A stretch of 64,000 nt of DNA from an uncultured Paracoccaceae bacterium (GTDB taxonomy: Bacteria > Pseudomonadota > Alphaproteobacteria > Rhodobacterales > Rhodobacteraceae): positions 1 through 64,000 of the forward strand of contig CANKYO010000008.1 of the NCBI GenBank assembly GCA_947488175.1. The letters run 5' to 3'. The stretch's first letter is position 1. The number at the start of each line of letters is the position of its first letter. A program made the translations under genes and the position numbers. Below, one piece after another: positions 27,354-36,477 of the stretch. The notes under the pieces were generated by a model, which was given only the letters and a program-made list of their open reading frames with translations, ran no database searches and was not told the DNA's origin.

Positions 27354-27986
27354 ATGACAGCCGATGAAACCCCCCTCATCATTTTTGGGGCAGGTGGCCA
27401 TGCTGCAGTGATTGTTGATGTGGCGAAACGTATTTATCCAGACCGTGAGCTCCATGTTTTTGACGAAGCGCCAGATTGTCCGCCTCTTCTGGGGCATGAG
27501 GTGACACGGGGGCTTCCCGATCCAGATATCCTGAGACCAGAGCAGTTTAAGGTCGTTGTAGGCATCGGCAGCAACGCAGCGCGTAAGATAGTATCGGTCA
27601 AGCTCCGCCAGCTAGGCTATGAATTTGAAACACTCGTCCATCCCCATGCATCTATCGGTGCCATGGTGAAACTTGGAAAAGGTTCGGTCGTCTTTGCCCG
27701 AGCGGTTGTCAATCCGCGCGCCAATTTAGCGGACGGCTGCATTGTCAATACCGGGGCCATTGTTGAACATGATTGCGTTGTGGGTGAATTCTGTCATGTC
27801 GGGCCAGGAGCAGTTATGGCGGGCGTTTGCCGCGTCGGCGCGCAGACCTGGGTCTGTGCAAATGCCACAGTAAGGGAAACCACCACCATTGGTGAAAATG
27901 TCATCGTTGGCGCTGGCAGTTTTGTTAACGGTGATTTGGAAGCAAATGCAACTTACGTCGGGTCGCCGGCGCGCCAAATAACCTGA
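27354..27986 (+). CDS. neuD: NeuD/PglD-type sugar O/N-acetyltransferase
   Basis: 210 residues. The N-terminal Rossmann-like part begins LIIFGAGGHAAVIVDVAKR, the PglD/NeuD signature. The C-terminal left-handed beta-helix has hexapeptide repeats (GCIVNTGAIVEHDCVVGEFCHVGPGA in part) and the His of EHDC, the catalytic base in PglD. PglD N-acetylates UDP-4-amino-6-deoxy-GlcNAc; NeuD O-acetylates sialic acid. With the aminotransferase in the same run the PglD-type N-acetylation is favoured. The stop lies 11 bases before the neuB start. Confidence 0.88.
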   Translation: MTADETPLIIFGAGGHAAVIVDVAKRIYPDRELHVFDEAPDCPPLLGHEVTRGLPDPDILRPEQFKVVVGIGSNAARKIVSVKLRQLGYEFETLVHPHASIGAMVKLGKGSVVFARAVVNPRANLADGCIVNTGAIVEHDCVVGEFCHVGPGAVMAGVCRVGAQTWVCANATVRETTTIGENVIVGAGSFVNGDLEANATYVGSPARQIT

Positions 27987-27997
27987 GGTTGAACAAG

Positions 27998-29026
27998 ATG
28001 AGCGTATTCTTCATCGCCGAGGCAGGCGTAAATCATAATGGTGACATAGATATCGCGTTGGAATTGATTGACGTTGCAGCAAAGGCTGGCGCTGACGCAG
28101 TCAAATTCCAGACATTCAAAGCCAGTGCGACTGTCAAAGATGGTACCGCAACCGTGGGCTATCAAAAGCGGCACACGGCGGAAGACAGTCAATTTGCGCT
28201 GTTGGAACGCTTGGAGTTGAGCGAACAAGATCACCTCGCCCTGGCGGGACGTTGCGTGGAAAAAGGGATCGAATTCATGTCGACCGCCTTTGATAAGTCT
28301 TGCGCGGACTTTCTGCAGACGGTTGGCATTCAGCGAATCAAAGTGCCTTCGGGCGAAGTAACCAACCTGCCTTTTATTCGCCACCTCGCCGCGAAGAATA
28401 TGCCTATCATCTTGTCAACGGGTATGGCGACCTTGTCGGAGGTCGAAGAAGCGGTCACCACGATCAAGAATGTTCGTAAGACGCATGGGTTCCCTGAAAA
28501 CTTCGCGGACATCTGCTCAATTCTGCATTGCACCAGCGCGTATCCGACGCCCGTTGATCAACTCAACCTCAAAGCCATCAAGACGTTGGGGGACGCATTC
28601 GCCTGTTCTGTAGGCTATTCTGATCATTCTGACGGGATGGAGGCGGGGTATCTCGCGGTCGCCCTTGGTGCGACCGTTTATGAAAAGCACTTCACGCTGG
28701 ATCGTACCATGGAAGGCCCAGATCATCAGGCCTCGCTGGAACCCGACGAGCTTTCCCAGATGATCCAGAATATCCGAACAGCAAGTCAAATGCTGGGCAC
28801 CGGAGAGAAAGTGCCGCAACCTTGCGAATTTGAGGCTAGCAAGCTTGTCAGGCGAAGCCTTTTTGCGGCATGTGACCTACCTGCCGGAACGACCGTCACG
28901 CCCGACCATATTGAGATATTACGCCCTTCCACTGGTCTGAAGCCAAAACACTATGATGCTCTTATCGGGAGGAAATTAAACCGCGCTATCAAGACTGGTG
29001 AGCCATTCGAAACTGGTGATCTTTAG
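27998..29026 (+). CDS. neuB: nonulosonic acid synthase (NeuB/LegI family)
   Basis: 342 residues from ATG 27998, with GAGG nine bases upstream; an in-frame TTG at 27989 is less likely. The N terminus has FIAEAGVNHNGD, the central barrel has SGEVTNLPFIRH, HCTSAYPTP and GYSDHSDG, and KHFTLDRTMEGPDHQ carries metal and substrate contacts. A C-terminal SAF antifreeze-like domain (about 285-342) completes the family architecture. It condenses a 6-carbon N-acetyl-mannosamine-type sugar with phosphoenolpyruvate. Overlaps the next gene by one base (TAGTG). Confidence 0.95.
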   Translation: MSVFFIAEAGVNHNGDIDIALELIDVAAKAGADAVKFQTFKASATVKDGTATVGYQKRHTAEDSQFALLERLELSEQDHLALAGRCVEKGIEFMSTAFDKSCADFLQTVGIQRIKVPSGEVTNLPFIRHLAAKNMPIILSTGMATLSEVEEAVTTIKNVRKTHGFPENFADICSILHCTSAYPTPVDQLNLKAIKTLGDAFACSVGYSDHSDGMEAGYLAVALGATVYEKHFTLDRTMEGPDHQASLEPDELSQMIQNIRTASQMLGTGEKVPQPCEFEASKLVRRSLFAACDLPAGTTVTPDHIEILRPSTGLKPKHYDALIGRKLNRAIKTGEPFETGDL

Positions 29027-30183
29027 TGCCGATAGCCCTCAGGTTAGCTTTTGTTTCCGGCACTCGCGCAGATTTCGGTCTAATGAAACAAAGCCTTCTG
29101 GCATTACATGCTGACACGGAGATCAGCCTCGAGATTGTCGCAACGGCGCAGCATCTCGAAAGGCAATATGGTGAAACCATGAAAGATATCGTGGACAGCG
29201 GATTGGCGACGGTTACCCTTGATGATGTCGAGATGAAAGGCACCTCTGGCAGTGAAATGGCGCGAGCGGTAGCGGCGCAAACCCAACATCTTACCGCGTA
29301 TCTTGATGATAATCGTCCGGATCTGCTTTTGCTGTTGGGCGACCGGGGCGAAATGCTGGCGGCAGGCCTCGCCGCGGTCTTTCTGGGTGTCCCCGTAGCG
29401 CATTTTCACGGTGGGGATCGCTCAGGCACGGTTGACGACCAGTTACGTCAGGCAATCACCAGTCTTTCCCATTACCATTTCCCCGCCACCCCGGGCGCAA
29501 AGTCGCGGCTTTTACGGATGGGTGAAGTCGAAACACATATTCATATGTTAGGAGCGCCCGGACTGGATGAGATCCGAGAGTTCACGCCCGACAACAACCT
29601 ATACACACTACTTGGTATCGATCCGCATGGATCGCTTGCAACAGTGTTGTTTCATCCCGTTGTACAGGATGCAGATCTCGCAAGCACCCAGGCAGAAACG
29701 CTGGTCGAAACACTTGCAGACAGCTTCGAAGGTACCGTCGTCGTGCTGGCGCCCAATTCTGACGCGGGGTCGGCGCAGATCGCCACCTATTATCAGGCGG
29801 CCAGAACACAGCTTGCACGAAAGACTGCGTCAAAGGCCAAATTTGTGTGGGTTACGCATTTGCCACGCAAATCCTTTTTATCGCTGGTTGCGTTCAGTGA
29901 TGTGCTGGTTGGCAATTCGTCCGCCGGCATTATTGAGGCAGCGTCACTGCACACAGCAGTTGTGAATATTGGTGACCGACAAAACGGACGTGAACGTAAT
30001 GACAGTGTATTTGACTGTGAAATCACATCGTCAGCAATTACCAATGCATTAACGCAGGCATTGGCGTACAAAGGTGTGTTTGGCAACTTATTTGACCAGG
30101 GGGGGTGTGCCGAACGCTTGCCAAATGTCATCAAGAGTCTAGACCTCTCATCGACCATACTGAAGAAAACGTTTACTTACTAA
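29026..30183 (+). CDS. neuC: UDP-GlcNAc-type 2-epimerase, hydrolysing (NeuC/LegG family)
   Basis: 385 residues from GTG 29026, whose first base is the last base of the neuB stop. Family motifs are FVSGTRADFGLMK at the N terminus, LLLGDRGEMLAAGLAA, HFHGGDRSGTVDDQLR and the late VGNSSAGIIEAASL (UDP-binding). It inverts C2 and releases UDP to give the mannosamine-configured substrate of NeuB. In a legionaminate route it would act on UDP-2,4-diacetamido-trideoxyglucose. GTG and tight coupling suggest balanced translation with neuB. Confidence 0.95.
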   Translation: MPIALRLAFVSGTRADFGLMKQSLLALHADTEISLEIVATAQHLERQYGETMKDIVDSGLATVTLDDVEMKGTSGSEMARAVAAQTQHLTAYLDDNRPDLLLLLGDRGEMLAAGLAAVFLGVPVAHFHGGDRSGTVDDQLRQAITSLSHYHFPATPGAKSRLLRMGEVETHIHMLGAPGLDEIREFTPDNNLYTLLGIDPHGSLATVLFHPVVQDADLASTQAETLVETLADSFEGTVVVLAPNSDAGSAQIATYYQAARTQLARKTASKAKFVWVTHLPRKSFLSLVAFSDVLVGNSSAGIIEAASLHTAVVNIGDRQNGRERNDSVFDCEITSSAITNALTQALAYKGVFGNLFDQGGCAERLPNVIKSLDLSSTILKKTFTY

Positions 30184-30189
30184 GGCCCC

Positions 30190-31710
30190 ATGACAAAAGG
30201 TAAGCCAGGTATGCTAAAACAACGAGACGTTGTTACTGTTACAGTTGACAAGACGATGCGAGACGCGATCGAAGTTCTCGATAAGACGGCGCTTGGAATT
30301 GTTCTACTTGTTGATTGCGATGGGCAGTTTCTATCAACGATCACTGATGGTGACCTGCGGCGACAGCTACTGAATGGAGCAACACTTGAAACGCGATTGA
30401 TAAAGTTTCCACTGCACGCCTCAATCACGGCCGAGCCAGACGCGACCCCCCAAAAGCTATTGAGGTTGATGAATGAAAATACGATCAGTCAAATTCCCAT
30501 CCTGAATGCAGATAACCAACCAATTAATATCGTGTTGCGCGTCGATATTCATGCGCCGATTTTATTGTCGACGCCCCACCTTGGATCTGAAGAGCTTGAA
30601 TTCGTCAATGAGGCGTTCCGGACGAACTGGATCGCACCTGTTGGACCCAACATTGATGCCTTTGAAATCGCAATGAGCGAGTTTACGGGTGCGAAGGCCG
30701 CCTGCGCCGTAACTTCTGGGACTGCGGGTCTACATCTGGGTCTGCGTTTGCTGGACGTCGGACCTGGGGACATCGTCTTCGTTTCTGACTTCACATTCAT
30801 CGCCAGCGTTGCACCAATCACTTATCAGCAGGCAACGCCAGTGCTTATCGATAGTGAGCCGGATAGCTGGAATATGTCACCTCAGGCGCTGGAGCGTGCT
30901 TTCGCGACGGCGTCAAAACGAGGGCAGATGCCCAAAGCTGTCATTATCGTTAGCCTTTATGGGCAAAGCGCTGATATGGATCCCTTAATCGAAATCTGCG
31001 ATCAATATGGCGTGCCAGTCTTGGAGGATGCAGCCGAGTCCCTTGGCGCCACTTATAAGGGGAAGGCGAGCGGCACATTTGGCAAAATCGGTGTCTTTTC
31101 GTTCAATGGCAATAAGATCATCACGACATCCGGCGGCGGCATGATCGTCAGCGATGACGAAAGCTTGATAGTACGTGCCAAGAAGCTCTCAACACAAGCA
31201 CGGGAACCTTCGATCCATTACGAGCATGTCGAAGTTGGCTACAACTACCGGATGAGCAATATCCTTGCTGGCGTAGGTCGTGGACAACTAAATGTCTTGC
31301 CTGATCGTATTGCGCGACGCCGGGAAATCAATACGCTTTACCGCGAGGGCCTAATGAATATCTCCGGTCTCCAATTCATGCCTGAGCCGAACTGGAGCCA
31401 TTCAAACCGCTGGTTGTCCTGCATTACCTTTGACTGTGATCCCGAAGCAGATATTCCCGGTAGCCTGACCTCCTACTTACAAAGTCAATTGGTTGAGGTG
31501 CGACCACTTTGGAAGCCCATGCACATGCAACCAGTATTTGCGGATGCAGAATTTCACGCACATGATGAAGGGAATGCTGCCTTCTCACGGCATATTTTTC
31601 AAACCGGAATCTGCTTGCCATCGGGATCAAACATGACCGATGACGAAATTGCAATGGTGATCAGCATGTTACAAGAAGCCGTGGCTAACGGCCCACCCAC
31701 ACTACGCTAA
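30190..31710 (+). CDS. CBS-domain pair fused to DegT/DnrJ/EryC1 sugar aminotransferase
   Basis: 506 residues. Residues about 10-120 form two CBS motifs (VVTVTVDKTMRDAIEVLDKT, VDCDGQFLSTITDGDLRR, then NTISQIPILNADNQPINIV). Residues about 128-506 are a complete PLP aminotransferase of the PglE type (TNWIAPVGPNIDAFE, SGTAGLHLGLRL, EDAAESLGATYKGK) with the Schiff-base Lys at about 309 in FNGNKIITTSGGG. Ordinary PglE/LegC enzymes are about 380 residues and lack CBS domains; CBS pairs are known in this pathway on PtmE-type nucleotidyltransferases. The fusion is therefore unusual and could sense an adenine nucleotide. Predicted to put the 4-amino group on the UDP-4-keto sugar. Last gene of the neuDBC run. 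Confidence 0.9.
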   Translation: MTKGKPGMLKQRDVVTVTVDKTMRDAIEVLDKTALGIVLLVDCDGQFLSTITDGDLRRQLLNGATLETRLIKFPLHASITAEPDATPQKLLRLMNENTISQIPILNADNQPINIVLRVDIHAPILLSTPHLGSEELEFVNEAFRTNWIAPVGPNIDAFEIAMSEFTGAKAACAVTSGTAGLHLGLRLLDVGPGDIVFVSDFTFIASVAPITYQQATPVLIDSEPDSWNMSPQALERAFATASKRGQMPKAVIIVSLYGQSADMDPLIEICDQYGVPVLEDAAESLGATYKGKASGTFGKIGVFSFNGNKIITTSGGGMIVSDDESLIVRAKKLSTQAREPSIHYEHVEVGYNYRMSNILAGVGRGQLNVLPDRIARRREINTLYREGLMNISGLQFMPEPNWSHSNRWLSCITFDCDPEADIPGSLTSYLQSQLVEVRPLWKPMHMQPVFADAEFHAHDEGNAAFSRHIFQTGICLPSGSNMTDDEIAMVISMLQEAVANGPPTLR

Positions 31711-31715
31711 CCCAG

Positions 31716-33116
31716 CTACGCAACACGACTACCTCGATCCAGCAACCTCAAAATGGCCTCTCGGGCCTCTTTCTCAAGCACGGTCAGAGACTTATCGGCA
31801 GTGGCATCAAAGCGCTTATATGTGCGCGCCCAACTTGAATCGAAGAAGGTCCCCACGTCCGCAGTCAGAGTCGCCAAAGACGTGTTGGTGCAATCCGGGA
31901 CAAGGCCAGAGGCCACAAATCCGTGTGGATCATGGCCTAACTCATCAAGGTCGCCCGCATAGACGCAGGCAGTACCATGGTGCAAAAGCTCGACCAGGAC
32001 GCCGCTGCCCGGCACGACTACTAGGTCGCAACGTCGCGCGAATGACCTTAGGACTTCACCGCTGTCAGTCACTTCGACCTTAGGATCTAGCTGCGCCAAT
32101 TCTGTCGGCTCGGCCTGATCTTGAGGATGCCAACGGACTAGGATCGCGGTGATGCCGGGGAGTGAACAAAGCTCCTTTATCCGATTGGAGACCGCTTCAC
32201 GGGCCCAGACACGCGACAGACAAATCCCAACTTTCTTGATCGGTCGGTCAGATCTGATTGGAGTGGGTTTTGTTAAGAATGGCGGCAGTATCGCAATGTC
32301 GCCGGTGGTGGGCCCCAACGCCTTGTAGATATCTAAACTCGCGGGATTGGACAAAAGCGACACATCAAATCGTAGTGGCGGGTACAGCGGCGATATTGGC
32401 GCGTGCTGGCAATACACGCAGCGGACATCGCAAACATAAGCAGCGTCGCGCAAACCAACTTGCATTGGGCTGTGATCATTTGCGACGACGACGATCCTCG
32501 CTTTGCTATGATGCAGTCGTCTTTCGAAATAAAGGCGCGCTGAGGCCGTTATTATGAGCTGGATCGAAAGCAATGTCCCGCAGTCCTTGTATGAGGCAAG
32601 ACCCAGCGTAAGCTCGCGCAACCTTCCTAGCCGCCTAACCGCGCGGAGGCGATCCCGCAAAGACGCTTTCTGGGACGCAAAATCTTGGTTGATCGTATCC
32701 TTCTTCAACAGTTCAGAGACTCTTCGCAACACATCATCGTTGTTCCTTGAAGGACCATAGAATATGGCGTCAGCCGTACTATCGAAGGTCGTCAGATGTG
32801 GGTGCAGCATGGTGGCGATTGCGATGCACAGAAACCGCGTCCCCGATGTCTTGATGCCCCTAGCAAAGATACGCAGAGCAAGCAAAGTTAATGGTCTTTG
32901 GGGCCACAAATGCCGCTGAAAATCAGAATATGCCTCGTTGCCCCATAGCCTTTCTATGTCGGCGAACATAGACTCGTCGCGGAATGATGGATGCGTCGAT
33001 GACAAGATAGGCTTTCCCTTGCAAAGGTACTTTGTTGAGCGAATTTTGCTACTCCAAAAGAACGGACGAGTTGAATCGGCAAAAAGTCGTGCGCAATAAT
33101 GATAATGTTCCATCAA
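31716..33116 (-). CDS. putative surface-polysaccharide glycosyltransferase (GT-B, sialyltransferase/CDP-glycerol-transferase-like)
   Basis: 466 residues from ATG 33116, or 417 from ATG 32969; neither has a convincing ribosome site. The C-terminal half looks GT-B. It includes VVVANDHSPMQVGLRDAA, VYCQHAPISPLYPP, an HP motif ILVRWHPQD, and a late VVPGSGVLVELLHHGTACVYAG that resembles the serine-containing nucleotide-binding loop of bacterial sialyltransferases and KpsS-like enzymes. Placed between the nonulosonate genes and the sugar transferase, it may add or polymerise the nonulosonic acid. It converges with the aminotransferase gene five bases away. Family assignment is tentative. Confidence 0.55.
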   Translation of the reverse strand: MMEHYHYCARLFADSTRPFFWSSKIRSTKYLCKGKPILSSTHPSFRDESMFADIERLWGNEAYSDFQRHLWPQRPLTLLALRIFARGIKTSGTRFLCIAIATMLHPHLTTFDSTADAIFYGPSRNNDDVLRRVSELLKKDTINQDFASQKASLRDRLRAVRRLGRLRELTLGLASYKDCGTLLSIQLIITASARLYFERRLHHSKARIVVVANDHSPMQVGLRDAAYVCDVRCVYCQHAPISPLYPPLRFDVSLLSNPASLDIYKALGPTTGDIAILPPFLTKPTPIRSDRPIKKVGICLSRVWAREAVSNRIKELCSLPGITAILVRWHPQDQAEPTELAQLDPKVEVTDSGEVLRSFARRCDLVVVPGSGVLVELLHHGTACVYAGDLDELGHDPHGFVASGLVPDCTNTSLATLTADVGTFFDSSWARTYKRFDATADKSLTVLEKEAREAILRLLDRGSRVA

Positions 33117-33673
33117 TGCTAGTGAAACGCCTGACAGATTCTTTCATTGCGGTTGTGCTGATTGCACTTCTGATTTGGTTTCTTCCCATACTTGCGATCA
33201 CAATAAGGCGCGACAGTTCCGGTCCGATATTTTTCAAACAGGAACGAGTCGGCAGGAATGGTAGATTATTCCACTGTATCAAGTTGCGCACAATGCATGT
33301 CGGGACAGCAAGTATTGGCACACATGAAGTCAACACAACTGCAATCACGGATGTTGGGCGAATCCTACGTGCGCTTAAGCTTGACGAACTTCCTCAGCTT
33401 TGGAACGTACTGCGAGGGGAGATGTCGCTTGTCGGGCCGCGCCCGTGTTTGCCCACCCAGCTCGAAGTGATCGAGATGCGAAAGAAATACGGGGTTTGGG
33501 ACGTCCTGCCCGGCATATCGGGGCTTGCGCAGATCAACCACGTAGATATGTCACGACCGCGAAGGTTGGCCGCTTGCGATGTTGTTTACATCAAGTGTGC
33601 GTCTTTCTGCACGGACATGTACATCGTATTCTCCACTGTCTCGATGACTCTGAAACGTTTGAGAGGTCGCTAG
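33116..33673 (+). CDS. bacterial sugar transferase (polyprenyl-phosphate glycosyl-1-phosphate transferase, short form)
   Basis: 185 residues from ATG 33116 (frame opens at 33032). The first motif VKRLTDSFIAVVLIALLIWF is the re-entrant membrane helix. RDSSGPIFFKQERVGRNGRLF and FHCIKLRTMH carry the Phe/Lys/Arg signature, and LDELPQLWNVLRGEMSLVGPRP with PGISGLAQI completes the family. It lacks the N-terminal four-helix part of WbaP. Predicted to start a lipid-linked oligosaccharide at the inner face of the membrane. The C terminus after ISGLAQINHVDMS is slightly divergent. It partly faces the start of the divergent transferase gene. Confidence 0.9.
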   Translation: MLVKRLTDSFIAVVLIALLIWFLPILAITIRRDSSGPIFFKQERVGRNGRLFHCIKLRTMHVGTASIGTHEVNTTAITDVGRILRALKLDELPQLWNVLRGEMSLVGPRPCLPTQLEVIEMRKKYGVWDVLPGISGLAQINHVDMSRPRRLAACDVVYIKCASFCTDMYIVFSTVSMTLKRLRGR

Positions 33674-33724
33674 CCTTACGCGGACTCGCGTTCTTGTGCA
33701 TTGGTTTCCGGATAAAGTCACAAA

Positions 33725-34984
33725 TCAAAAAGCAAACTCGTACCCCACGGAGATGCGCGGCCCTTCGCCAATGTTCGCGTTGTCCAGTTCAAATCCCTGA
33801 TAGCTCAGGACCGCGCTCAACTTACCCTGACCGAAATCATGCCGATAAGACACGTAGCCTGTTGTCCCCTCCAGCCGCTCGCTTGAAAGGCGGTGGGTCG
33901 CACGGCCGGTGTCATTAATCACTACCCGCTTCACGCCCCAGCCGATGCTGTAGGCACCAAAATCATGTATGAGGTCAACACCAATGGATTCGCCCGCCGT
34001 ATCAACTGCTGTCCCGATGACGGCCCCATAGTGAGTGTATCCCCGGCTATACTGACCATTATAGGCTGTATCCGGACCGCAAAACCCTCCGGTAGTGACA
34101 TCAATCACCGTAGTCAGTCCCTCGACCACAACCGTTGTCGGCACAGACCCCAATGTACCGGTCCATTCGGCCCCGCCCATAAACATCTCGCAGGAGGGCA
34201 GACCAGAGGCTTCATCTTCGCCAATGGCCTGGACGTAGAAACGCAGCGGCGCGATGTGCTCTGGCAATTTGTAGGAGATCCCAATGCCTGCCAATTGGTT
34301 GGCGGGGTCCTCTCCGCTTGCCGATCCTTGATTGCTATTCCCAATGAGCATATTCCAAAAGGCGTCAAGCCCATTAGGCCGTCCTTGACCACCCCATTGG
34401 GCAGTACGAACAAATTCAACGTCAAGCCCCGGCAAGGGGTTAATAACAATACGAGCCCCGAAAAACGAGACATAAGGGTCCGGTTCCTCGCTATCCAGCA
34501 GACCAAAAACGACTTCGCCACTCCAAGGCCCCAACCAGCCTAGCCAGCGATAATCGCTTGGGGCCGTGGCGCGCTCAAACCAGAGCGCCGGTATCGGTCG
34601 GGCGTTTCGAGACCAAATTAGGGATGTATTTGGCGAGAACGACCAATTTCGCTCTTTTGCTCCTACAGCGACTGACCATAAATCGCCCCGCAACGCCAAC
34701 TGACTGCCATCCAGCCAAAACTCTGCATCTTCATCATCATTTTCCACAAGTGTTAAGCGGAGGATATAGTCAAGCGAACCCAACATACCATCGGTCTCAG
34801 CCCAAATCTCAAAACTGTCACCAAAACCAAGCGTCTCTCGCTGTCCCACGTATGGGTCGCTGACGGCGGCCATCCCATACGTAAAATGCCCATCTTCAGC
34901 GGCAAGCGGAACTGCAACAAATGTGAGAGACACCACTGCCACAGACAAACGTCTGAACCGATGTAGAGCTGAGAGGTTGATCAT
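33725..34984 (-). CDS. Wzi-like outer-membrane beta-barrel (capsule assembly family)
   Basis: 419 residues. Signal peptide RLSVAVVSLTFVAVPLAAE, then alternating amphipathic strands ending in the aromatic ISVGYEFAF typical of outer-membrane barrels. The segments NTSLIWSRNARPIPALWFER, LGWLGPWSGEVVFGLL and NPLPGLDVEFVRTAQWGGQGRP match the capsule-assembly Wzi family. Wzi ties capsule polymer to the outer membrane, and related barrels occur with other export systems. Only two Cys pairs, possibly structural. Convergent with the sugar transferase, divergent from the export lipoprotein gene with 279 bases between. Confidence 0.85.
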   Translation of the reverse strand: MINLSALHRFRRLSVAVVSLTFVAVPLAAEDGHFTYGMAAVSDPYVGQRETLGFGDSFEIWAETDGMLGSLDYILRLTLVENDDEDAEFWLDGSQLALRGDLWSVAVGAKERNWSFSPNTSLIWSRNARPIPALWFERATAPSDYRWLGWLGPWSGEVVFGLLDSEEPDPYVSFFGARIVINPLPGLDVEFVRTAQWGGQGRPNGLDAFWNMLIGNSNQGSASGEDPANQLAGIGISYKLPEHIAPLRFYVQAIGEDEASGLPSCEMFMGGAEWTGTLGSVPTTVVVEGLTTVIDVTTGGFCGPDTAYNGQYSRGYTHYGAVIGTAVDTAGESIGVDLIHDFGAYSIGWGVKRVVINDTGRATHRLSSERLEGTTGYVSYRHDFGQGKLSAVLSYQGFELDNANIGEGPRISVGYEFAF

Positions 34985-35263
34985 TTCATGCCTTTTTTGG
35001 CAGACCTACGGGATGCAAGAACTTTCGTCTGGTTTTCATACTACAGGTGGGCAAGCATACCCAGCCGCCATGTATATATGTTGTTCAGTTTTGGGACTCT
35101 TGCCTAGTCTGATTGGCAAATCGCCGCTAACTCAGGGGCCTAGAAGCATAGCCATTTGAAGTTCTGTTGTTGATCTAACAGGATGGTGGACCAGAAAATG
35201 TGGATATGTCACAAGACGGGACGTCATTATGGGATGGCTTAAGTTGATCATAGGGAAAATATC
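34985..35263. promoter_or_regulatory. divergent intergenic region between wzi-like and export-lipoprotein genes
   Basis: No gene or clear palindrome seen. It must hold the promoters of both capsule genes that diverge from it. Confidence 0.35.
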
Positions 35264-36391
35264 TTGCTGAAATCGCTCGTTTTTTTTCTGTGCTTGCTGT
35301 TGATTCCTGGTTGCACAGCAGTCCCGGGCGAGGGGCCTTTGGCCACGGCGATCAGCTTTGGTGGGCAGGAACAGTCAGCGGACGAAGCAAATTATCATGT
35401 AGTCAACGTTGACGAAGACGTGGTTTCGCGCCTGACGATGCATGGCGGTCTGGGTTTCAGCGGTGGCTTCACCAACCGTAAACCGCCGCCGACATTACGC
35501 ATCGCCGTAGGTGACATATTATCCATTACCATCTTTGAAAGTGCCCCTAATGGATTGTTTTCAAACGGCACGTCAGGGGACCTGTCAGGTGCACGTCAAG
35601 TCACACTGCCGCCACAGGTGGTGGACCAGGATGGTCAGATAGGTGTCCCTTTCGGCGGGCGTTTTCGTGCTGCAGGCAGCACGCTAAGAGCTTTATCCGA
35701 CACCATCGAACGTGCGCTTGTCGACCGGGCTATCGAGCCGCAAGTATTGATAAGCATTGTTGAGACAACATCGAATACTGTGACCGTTCTTGGTGAAGCA
35801 AGTCGGATAGGTCAGATCGAACTATCCCCGCGTGGTGATCGTTTATTGGAAGTGCTGGCCAACGCGGGCGCGCAAGTCCCTGAAACCGAAGCTGTGATCC
35901 GCCTCGTTCGTGAAAATCAGATTCAAACCGTCCCTTTGCGCACGATTATCAACGTCCCATCTGAAAACATCTACGTCCTTCCCGGTGATACAATTTTTGT
36001 GTTGCGCGAACCCCAAGTCTTTAACGCCTTGGGTGCGGTAAGTAGCTCGGGACAATATCCGATTACCTTTGCCGACCAAACAATCGCTGGAGCATTATCA
36101 CTTGCTGGCGGGTTGTCACCTGCAATTGCCGATCGCGGGGGGGTTTTTATCTTCAGATTTGAGCAAGTGAGCGTCGCAAAACAACTCCTACCGCCCGAAA
36201 CAAAACTGAGAATAACCCCGATGGGCGTTCCGATCGTGTATAAAATCAGCTTTCTGGATCCTAACTCATTCTTTTGGCTTCAACAGGTCAACATTCGTAA
36301 CAATGACCTGATTTACGTCGCGAATGCTATTGTGACGGAACTTGAAAAATTTTTGACCATCGCGGAACGGACGAACTTGCTTGGGTTGTGA
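35264..36391 (+). CDS. polysaccharide export lipoprotein (Wza/KpsD-like, SLBB domains)
   Basis: 375 residues from TTG 35264. The N-terminal SLVFFLCLLLIPGC is a lipobox, so the mature protein starts at Cys. The Poly_export domain contains PTLRIAVGDILSITIFE and DQDGQIGVPFGGRFRAAG. One or two SLBB repeats follow (VTVLGEASRIGQIELSPRGDRLLEVLANAG in part; FNALGAVSSSGQYPI). The C terminus NNDLIYVANAIVTELEKFL is a typical amphipathic end. It forms the outer-membrane channel for capsule export with KpsE. A TTG start suggests modest expression. Confidence 0.92.
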   Translation: MLKSLVFFLCLLLIPGCTAVPGEGPLATAISFGGQEQSADEANYHVVNVDEDVVSRLTMHGGLGFSGGFTNRKPPPTLRIAVGDILSITIFESAPNGLFSNGTSGDLSGARQVTLPPQVVDQDGQIGVPFGGRFRAAGSTLRALSDTIERALVDRAIEPQVLISIVETTSNTVTVLGEASRIGQIELSPRGDRLLEVLANAGAQVPETEAVIRLVRENQIQTVPLRTIINVPSENIYVLPGDTIFVLREPQVFNALGAVSSSGQYPITFADQTIAGALSLAGGLSPAIADRGGVFIFRFEQVSVAKQLLPPETKLRITPMGVPIVYKISFLDPNSFFWLQQVNIRNNDLIYVANAIVTELEKFLTIAERTNLLGL

Positions 36392-36477
36392 TCGAGAGCC
36401 CTATAGGTGTAATGGTTGTGCCGACATCATGGGTTTGCAACTCCCGTAGCCTGTACTGACTTGAGAAAGGTCCCGAA

